DNA of 26,774 nucleotides from CAJQND01 sp051010055 (GTDB lineage Bacteria > Pseudomonadota > Alphaproteobacteria > Rhizobiales > CAJQND01). The DNA lies in contig JBPCVY010000171.1 of assembly GCA_051010055.1 (NCBI GenBank), positions 1-26,774 on the forward strand, in the 5' to 3' direction. The stretch's first letter is position 1. Each line of letters starts with the position of its first letter. Shown piece after piece: positions 23,398-26,774 of this stretch. Below the pieces are notes generated by a model. The model made no database searches. It had not been told where the DNA came from and saw only the letters and a program-made list of their open reading frames with translations. Both the position numbers and the translations under genes were made by a program.

Positions 23398-24435
23398 TTA
23401 TGGTTGCCAGCCGGCGGCAGCCTGGCCCTCTTCTTCATCGCCATGCCGCGCCTGTTCAATAACTTTAAGCAATTCAAACATAGCAGCGCGTACGCCTTTT
23501 CCGGTTGCAGCGGAAATTTTCAACACTTTCCGGCCAGTTTGCTTTGAAAACGCTTCGTACAGTTCGTCAAGCCGGTCCTGCCCGACAGCATCAATTTTGG
23601 TGAGCGCGATAATCTCCGGCTTTTCTGATATTCCGTGTCCGTAGCTTTCAAGCTCATGGCGTACGGTTTCGTATGCACCCATGGGATCTTCTTCGGTTGC
23701 ATCCACCAGGTGGAGCAGCACAGCGCAACGCTCAATATGGCCAAGGAACCTGTCGCCAATGCCAACGCCCTCATGGGCTCCTTCAATAAGGCCTGGAATA
23801 TCCGCCAATACGAACGAGGCCGTATCAACCGAAACCACGCCGAGGTTGGGGCTCAGCGTGGTAAAGGGATAGTCGGCAATTTTAGGTTTGGCGGCAGACA
23901 CCGAGGCAAGCAGGGTTGATTTGCCCGCATTCGGCAGACCCACAAGGCCTGCATCTGCAATCAGTTTAAGGCGCAGCCACACCCAGCGCTCTTGGCCATC
24001 TTCGCCAAGATTAGCCCGGCGCGGGGCCCGGTTGGTGGAGGATTTGAAGTGGGTGTTTCCAAAACCGCCATTGCCACCTGGTGCAAGGCGCACCTTTTGG
24101 CCAACCTCGGTAAGGTCGGCAATGAGGGTTTCGTTGTCATCTTCAAAAATCTGCGTGCCCACAGGCACTTTCAACACAGCATCGGCGCCCTTTGCCCCGT
24201 TGCGGTTCTTGCCCATGCCATGCATGCCGGTTTTCGCTTTGAAGTGCTGGCGGTAGCGGTAGTCGATAAGCGTGTTGAGGCCATTCACGCACTCTGCCCA
24301 CACATCGCCGCCGCGTCCGCCATCACCACCATCGGGGCCGCCAAATTCAATGTATTTCTCACGCCTGAACGACACAGAGCCCGCCCCGCCATCGCCGGAG
24401 CGTACATATACTTTCGCCTGGTCGAGAAATTTCAT
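23398..24435 (-). CDS. obgE: Obg family GTPase (CgtA)
   Basis: A 345-residue essential GTPase that acts in 50S assembly and stringent response. The N-terminal glycine-rich Obg fold covers about 1-158 (RSGDGGAGSVSF, GPDGGDGGRGG). The G domain has the P-loop GLPNAGKST at 166-174, DIPG at about 212-215 and the TKID specificity motif. No C-terminal OCT domain is present: the protein ends in a short acidic tail, as usual in alphaproteobacteria. It lies 16 bases after the acetyltransferase stop and upstream of proB. AAGG sits three bases before the ATG, a short spacing. Confidence 0.97.
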   Translation of the reverse strand: MKFLDQAKVYVRSGDGGAGSVSFRREKYIEFGGPDGGDGGRGGDVWAECVNGLNTLIDYRYRQHFKAKTGMHGMGKNRNGAKGADAVLKVPVGTQIFEDDNETLIADLTEVGQKVRLAPGGNGGFGNTHFKSSTNRAPRRANLGEDGQERWVWLRLKLIADAGLVGLPNAGKSTLLASVSAAKPKIADYPFTTLSPNLGVVSVDTASFVLADIPGLIEGAHEGVGIGDRFLGHIERCAVLLHLVDATEEDPMGAYETVRHELESYGHGISEKPEIIALTKIDAVGQDRLDELYEAFSKQTGRKVLKISAATGKGVRAAMFELLKVIEQARHGDEEEGQAAAGWQP

Positions 24436-24451
24436 GAACCTTGTTTAACCC

Positions 24452-25069
24452 TTATCTCATGCCGCGCAAACCAATGCGGCCATTTCGCCTAATCTGCAAG
24501 CCCTTAAATCGCGGTTTTGACAGCGCAAAACAGTCCACCGGAACATCTTCGCCAAGCGCCCTGTTGTGCCTTTTGGCAAAGCCGCGATACTCAAATCCGC
24601 ATTTCTCCAGAACACGGCGCGAGCCCATATTGGTTATGCGGCATTCAGCCTGCATCTGGGAAAGCCCTTCTATCGAGAAGCCATGATCCAGAATCGCCAG
24701 CACTGCCTCACTTGCATAACCGCGGCCCCAGTATGGCTCACCAATCCAATAACCAATTTCCGATTGGCCCAGCTTGTCAGGCACGCGAAAGCCAATGATG
24801 CCGATAAAAGCGGGCTCCGGGATGTTCAGGTAGATTGCGAAGCGGTAATCACTCGCATTGGAGTTCGTTTTCCCGGCCATCCATTCGTGTGCGCTGTCTT
24901 GCGTATATGGATGCGGCATCGTGCCGAGATTTTCGGCCACGGCGCGATTGTCTGCGAGTTCTACCATGCGCGGAATGACGTTTTCGTCCGGCGCTTTGAG
25001 CACCAACCGTGCGGTCGTCAATTCAGGAACTTCTAATGGCCTTGTCTCAACTATCGTCAACGCATTCAT
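24452..25069 (-). CDS. GNAT N-acetyltransferase (RimJ/RimL-like)
   Basis: A 205-residue acetyltransferase of the Acetyltransf_3 (RimJ/RimL-like) type. TARLVLKAP opens the domain; IGYWIGEPYWGRGYASEAV at about 118-136 carries the acetyl-CoA pyrophosphate-binding Q/RxxGxG/A pattern as WGRGYA; and NMGSRRVLEKCGF is the usual downstream motif. The substrate is unknown; RimJ and RimL acetylate ribosomal protein N-termini, and its place between rpmA and obgE is conserved in rhizobia. The ATG at 25069 has GGAGGG six bases ahead. An in-frame ATG at 25108 falls inside the terminator hairpin and is rejected as the start. Confidence 0.9.
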   Translation of the reverse strand: MNALTIVETRPLEVPELTTARLVLKAPDENVIPRMVELADNRAVAENLGTMPHPYTQDSAHEWMAGKTNSNASDYRFAIYLNIPEPAFIGIIGFRVPDKLGQSEIGYWIGEPYWGRGYASEAVLAILDHGFSIEGLSQMQAECRITNMGSRRVLEKCGFEYRGFAKRHNRALGEDVPVDCFALSKPRFKGLQIRRNGRIGLRGMR

Positions 25070-25087
25070 AATGAACCCTCCAGAACA

Positions 25088-25124
25088 AAGAAAACGGGGA
25101 GATGGCATCCCATCTCCCCGTTTT
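25088..25124 (-). terminator. Strong intrinsic terminator after rpmA
   Basis: A perfect 15-bp stem (25091-25105 with 25110-25124) closed by a four-base loop. On the minus strand the stem ends in TTTT and CTTTG follows; on the plus strand TTTTTCTC follows. It should end the rplU-rpmA transcript, or act in both directions. The acetyltransferase gene starts only about 20 bases beyond. Confidence 0.92.
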
Positions 25125-25182
25125 TCTCGTCCTCTCCGCCGGTTTGATGTGATGCCGGCAGTGAGTGATTATATTCCTGCCG

Positions 25183-25452
25183 TTAGTTGCCGCCTTGCGC
25201 TACCGGGAGTACCGATACATAGGTGCGGCCGCCGCTCGCGTGTTTAAACGCCACGGTGCCGTCGCATTTGGCAAAAATTGTGTGGTCTTTACCCATGCCC
25301 ACATTTTCACCCGGGTGCCACTTGGTACCGCGTTGGCGTGCAATAATGTTTCCGGCAATCACCAGTTCGCCACCGAACTTCTTGATGCCGAGACGGCGGC
25401 CCGCTGAATCGCGGCCGTTACGGGATGAACCACCTGCTTTTTTATGTGCCAT
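25183..25452 (-). CDS. rpmA: 50S ribosomal protein L27
   Basis: An 89-residue ribosomal protein bL27. It opens MAHKKAGGSSRNGRDS, with the N-terminus that reaches the peptidyl transferase centre, followed by GRRLGIKKFGGE, GNIIARQRGTKWHPG and KDHTIFA. There is no N-terminal cleaved extension of the Firmicutes type. AAGGAG is seven bases ahead of the ATG. It follows rplU by 12 bases in the standard rplU-rpmA operon. Confidence 0.98.
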   Translation of the reverse strand: MAHKKAGGSSRNGRDSAGRRLGIKKFGGELVIAGNIIARQRGTKWHPGENVGMGKDHTIFAKCDGTVAFKHASGGRTYVSVLPVAQGGN

Positions 25453-25464
25453 CTATCCGTCTCC

Positions 25465-26163
25465 TTAACTCTTGTCTTTCGTGTCCGCGGCCTTTTGATC
25501 GACCTTGGCACGGGGCGGCTTGCCCGCCAGTAATTCTTTTGCCTGCTCAACCCACTCGTCGCGCTCAACGCGGCCTGCGATATTAAGCTCAGCTTCCAAT
25601 TTTTCAACACCTTTCGCGTCAAACTCTGCGATCTGCTTCAGCGATGTGATGCCTGCGCCGTTGAGCTTTTTCACAAAAGCCGGTCCGACGCCGCCAATGA
25701 GCGAGAGATCATCAACAATCTCTGCCTTTGGCGCCGCTTCTTTCTTCGCCGGCTCTTTCTTGGCTGCCGGCTTTTTTTCTTCTTTTGCGTCTGCCTTGGC
25801 GTCCTTTTTAGGAGCAGCCTTGGCCGCAGCCTTCTTGGCAGGCTTCTTGCCGTCCAGTCCAATGCCGAGAATGCGCAACGCCGTCAAATGCTGGCGGTGG
25901 CCTTTCTTGCGGCGGTAATTGTGCCGGCGCTTTTTCTTGAAGACGATGATTTTGCCGGCCCGGGTCTGTTCCAGAACTTCAGCGGAAACCATTGCGCCTT
26001 CAACAAGCGGCGTACCGATGCGCGGGGCGCCATCGCCGCCAACCATCAGCACTTCGTTCAGCTCGACCGTATCACCGGCTTCGCCCTGAACTTTCTCGAC
26101 GCGGATTACGTCGTCTTCGGTAACCTTATACTGCTTACCGCCAGTCTTGATGACTGCATACAT
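25465..26163 (-). CDS. rplU: Ribosomal protein L21 fused to helix-hairpin-helix domain
   Basis: A 232-residue protein, more than twice the length of a plain L21 (about 103). Residues 1 to about 103 are bL21, which binds 23S rRNA in the large subunit (MYAVIKTGGKQYKV, KIIVFKKKRRHNYRRKKGHRQ). Residues about 105-150 are a Lys/Ala/Pro/Glu linker resembling histone H1-like tails. Residues about 151-215 are a helix-hairpin-helix domain (DDLSLIGGVGPAFVKKLNGAG then ITSLKQIAEF), the same kind found in other alphaproteobacterial L21s and in some NADH dehydrogenase subunits. HhH modules commonly bind nucleic acid, though its role here is not known. A very good sigma70 promoter lies about 136 bases upstream. 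Confidence 0.95.
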   Translation of the reverse strand: MYAVIKTGGKQYKVTEDDVIRVEKVQGEAGDTVELNEVLMVGGDGAPRIGTPLVEGAMVSAEVLEQTRAGKIIVFKKKRRHNYRRKKGHRQHLTALRILGIGLDGKKPAKKAAAKAAPKKDAKADAKEEKKPAAKKEPAKKEAAPKAEIVDDLSLIGGVGPAFVKKLNGAGITSLKQIAEFDAKGVEKLEAELNIAGRVERDEWVEQAKELLAGKPPRAKVDQKAADTKDKS

Positions 26164-26205
26164 TTGACTCTACGTCCTTTATCCTTTGTACCGCATCCAT
26201 CGGCG

Positions 26206-26220
26206 CCGCTTTTTGAGCGG
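26206..26220 (-). promoter_or_regulatory. Short hairpin in the rplU leader
   Basis: CCGCT and AGCGG (26206-26210 and 26216-26220) pair around a five-base loop, in the long untranslated leader between the promoter at 26299-26326 and the rplU ATG. Its function, if any, is unknown. Confidence 0.3.
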
Positions 26221-26298
26221 ACTTTTATGGTTGTTGTTTTGAGCCTGAGACAGCGCGTTTAAATGAAGGCGATAAGTGCACCTTCACGACCGGCGCGC

Positions 26299-26326
26299 AA
26301 TATACGCACAAAGCTGCCTATGTCAA
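26299..26326 (-). promoter_or_regulatory. Sigma70-like promoter for rplU-rpmA
   Basis: On the minus strand a consensus TTGACA (26326-26321) and TATATT (26304-26299) are separated by 16 bases. Transcription would begin near 26292, giving a leader of about 130 bases before the rplU ATG. Confidence 0.8.
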
Positions 26327-26372
26327 GGAATGCGGGCGAAATCTCGGATTTAAATTTTCACCCATTCGCCAC

Positions 26373-26401
26373 TTGGCTTTTGCCGGCGAAGGGGCTATCT
26401 A
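26373..26401 (+). promoter_or_regulatory. Sigma70-like promoter for tRNA-Ser
   Basis: TTGGCT (26373-26378) and TATCTA (26396-26401) are 17 bases apart, placing the start near 26408, about 17 bases ahead of the mature tRNA. Divergent from the rplU promoter, about 47 bases away. Confidence 0.7.
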
Positions 26402-26424
26402 GCCGCTCAAAGGCCATTACCAGC

Positions 26425-26514
26425 GGAGAGGTGCCGGAGTGGTCGAACGGGGCGGTCTCGAAAACCGTTGTGCTCTCACGAGTACCCAGGGTTCGAATCC
26501 CTGTCTCTCCGCCA
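26425..26514 (+). tRNA. tRNA-Ser (CGA)
   Basis: A full 90-base class II tRNA. The acceptor stem GGAGAGG pairs with TCTCTCC (last pair G-T), then discriminator G and an encoded CCA. The D-arm is GCCGGAGTGGTCGAACGGGGC. The anticodon loop CTCGAAA gives CGA at 26459-26461, decoding UCG. A long variable arm follows (class II), then the T-arm with GGTTCGAATCC. Discriminator G73 and the long arm fit serine. Confidence 0.97.
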
Positions 26515-26774
26515 AAAAAAATTGTTAAACTAATGTTTTTATTACAATATTTGGTATGTTTAAATTCTCATCCCCACATAAATTCCTAACTAAGATTGCA
26601 CATCAAACAGCAAGAAGTTTGGATTCTGTTTTCACCTTACCCGGCGGAATTGGCTTTGCACAGATGCACTTTTAACTGTCAAGCTTGATGTTTATTGGCC
26701 TGCTTGCGTAAATTCCCGATGATCTGGTTGACCGATCGCGAGGCTGAAATTGAGCTCGCCAAGATATAGTGCTC
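26515..26774. other. AT-rich region after tRNA-Ser, no convincing gene
   Basis: Base composition turns visibly AT-rich directly after the tRNA (about 26515-26600) and becomes mixed again toward the edge. The longest readable frames are short and run in several frames at once, so no gene is called. A partial coding sequence may enter from the right edge, but the last 80 bases are too few to tell. Confidence 0.5.

Noticed and set aside
26263..26589. Open plus-strand frame of 108 residues
   Set aside because: It runs across the divergent rplU promoter, the tRNA-Ser promoter and the whole tRNA gene, so it is a chance frame.
26690..26774. Short edge frames such as MIWLTDREAEIELAK on plus
   Set aside because: Several frames are open at once over fewer than 90 bases, so coding cannot be decided without more sequence.

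Overview
The window looks like a chromosomal core segment of an alphaproteobacterium, most probably of the Hyphomicrobiales (Rhizobiales). The grounds are gene content and order: rplU-rpmA-GNAT-obgE-proB-proA-nadD-rsfS-rlmH-envC-ctpA-divergent deacetylase-rppH, a hemC-hemD-Mic60-hemY block divergent from tsaD-gpsA-YciI-EVE, and a class III cyclase with winged-helix and TPR parts. The genus cannot be named from sequence alone.

Layout. 1-106 is the start of a lipoprotein gene cut by the window edge. 263-1090 is a methyltransferase. 1123-3215 is one cyclase/winged-helix/TolB-like/TPR gene broken by a one-base frameshift near 2204-2207. 3373-5264 is a methyltransferase-cysK operon. 5492-10535 (minus) is the heme block hemC, hemD, Mic60/mitofilin-like and HemY. 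From 10598 to 14504 (plus) run tsaD, gpsA, a YciI protein, an EVE protein, a tiny YHS-like metal-site protein, a DUF1761 membrane protein and an unknown membrane protein. From 26163 back to 14501 everything is on the minus strand: ribosomal proteins L21 and L27, a GNAT acetyltransferase, Obg GTPase, proline synthesis (proB, proA), NAD synthesis (nadD), ribosome silencing and rRNA methylation (rsfS, rlmH), then envelope genes (envC-like, ctpA, a divergent polysaccharide deacetylase) and rppH. A tRNA-Ser(CGA) with a clear promoter lies at 26425-26514 (plus), and the sequence beyond it is AT-rich with no convincing gene.

How the genes fit together. The heme block makes hydroxymethylbilane and closes it to uroporphyrinogen III, and shares an operon with two inner-membrane proteins (Mic60-like and HemY). 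The large minus-strand block links translation and ribosome assembly (rplU, rpmA, obgE, rsfS, rlmH) with proline and NAD biosynthesis and with peptidoglycan remodelling (envC, ctpA). Visible control signals are strong sigma70-like promoters for rplU and tRNA-Ser, a weaker candidate before rsfS, a very strong terminator after rpmA and another after ctpA.

I found no CRISPR array, insertion sequence, prophage, toxin-antitoxin pair or recognisable new defence or biosynthetic system. The most unusual items are the frameshifted cyclase, the L21 protein fused to a helix-hairpin-helix domain, the apparent CTG start of rsfS, the bacterial Mic60 homologue in the heme operon, and the small Cys-rich protein that overlaps the EVE gene.
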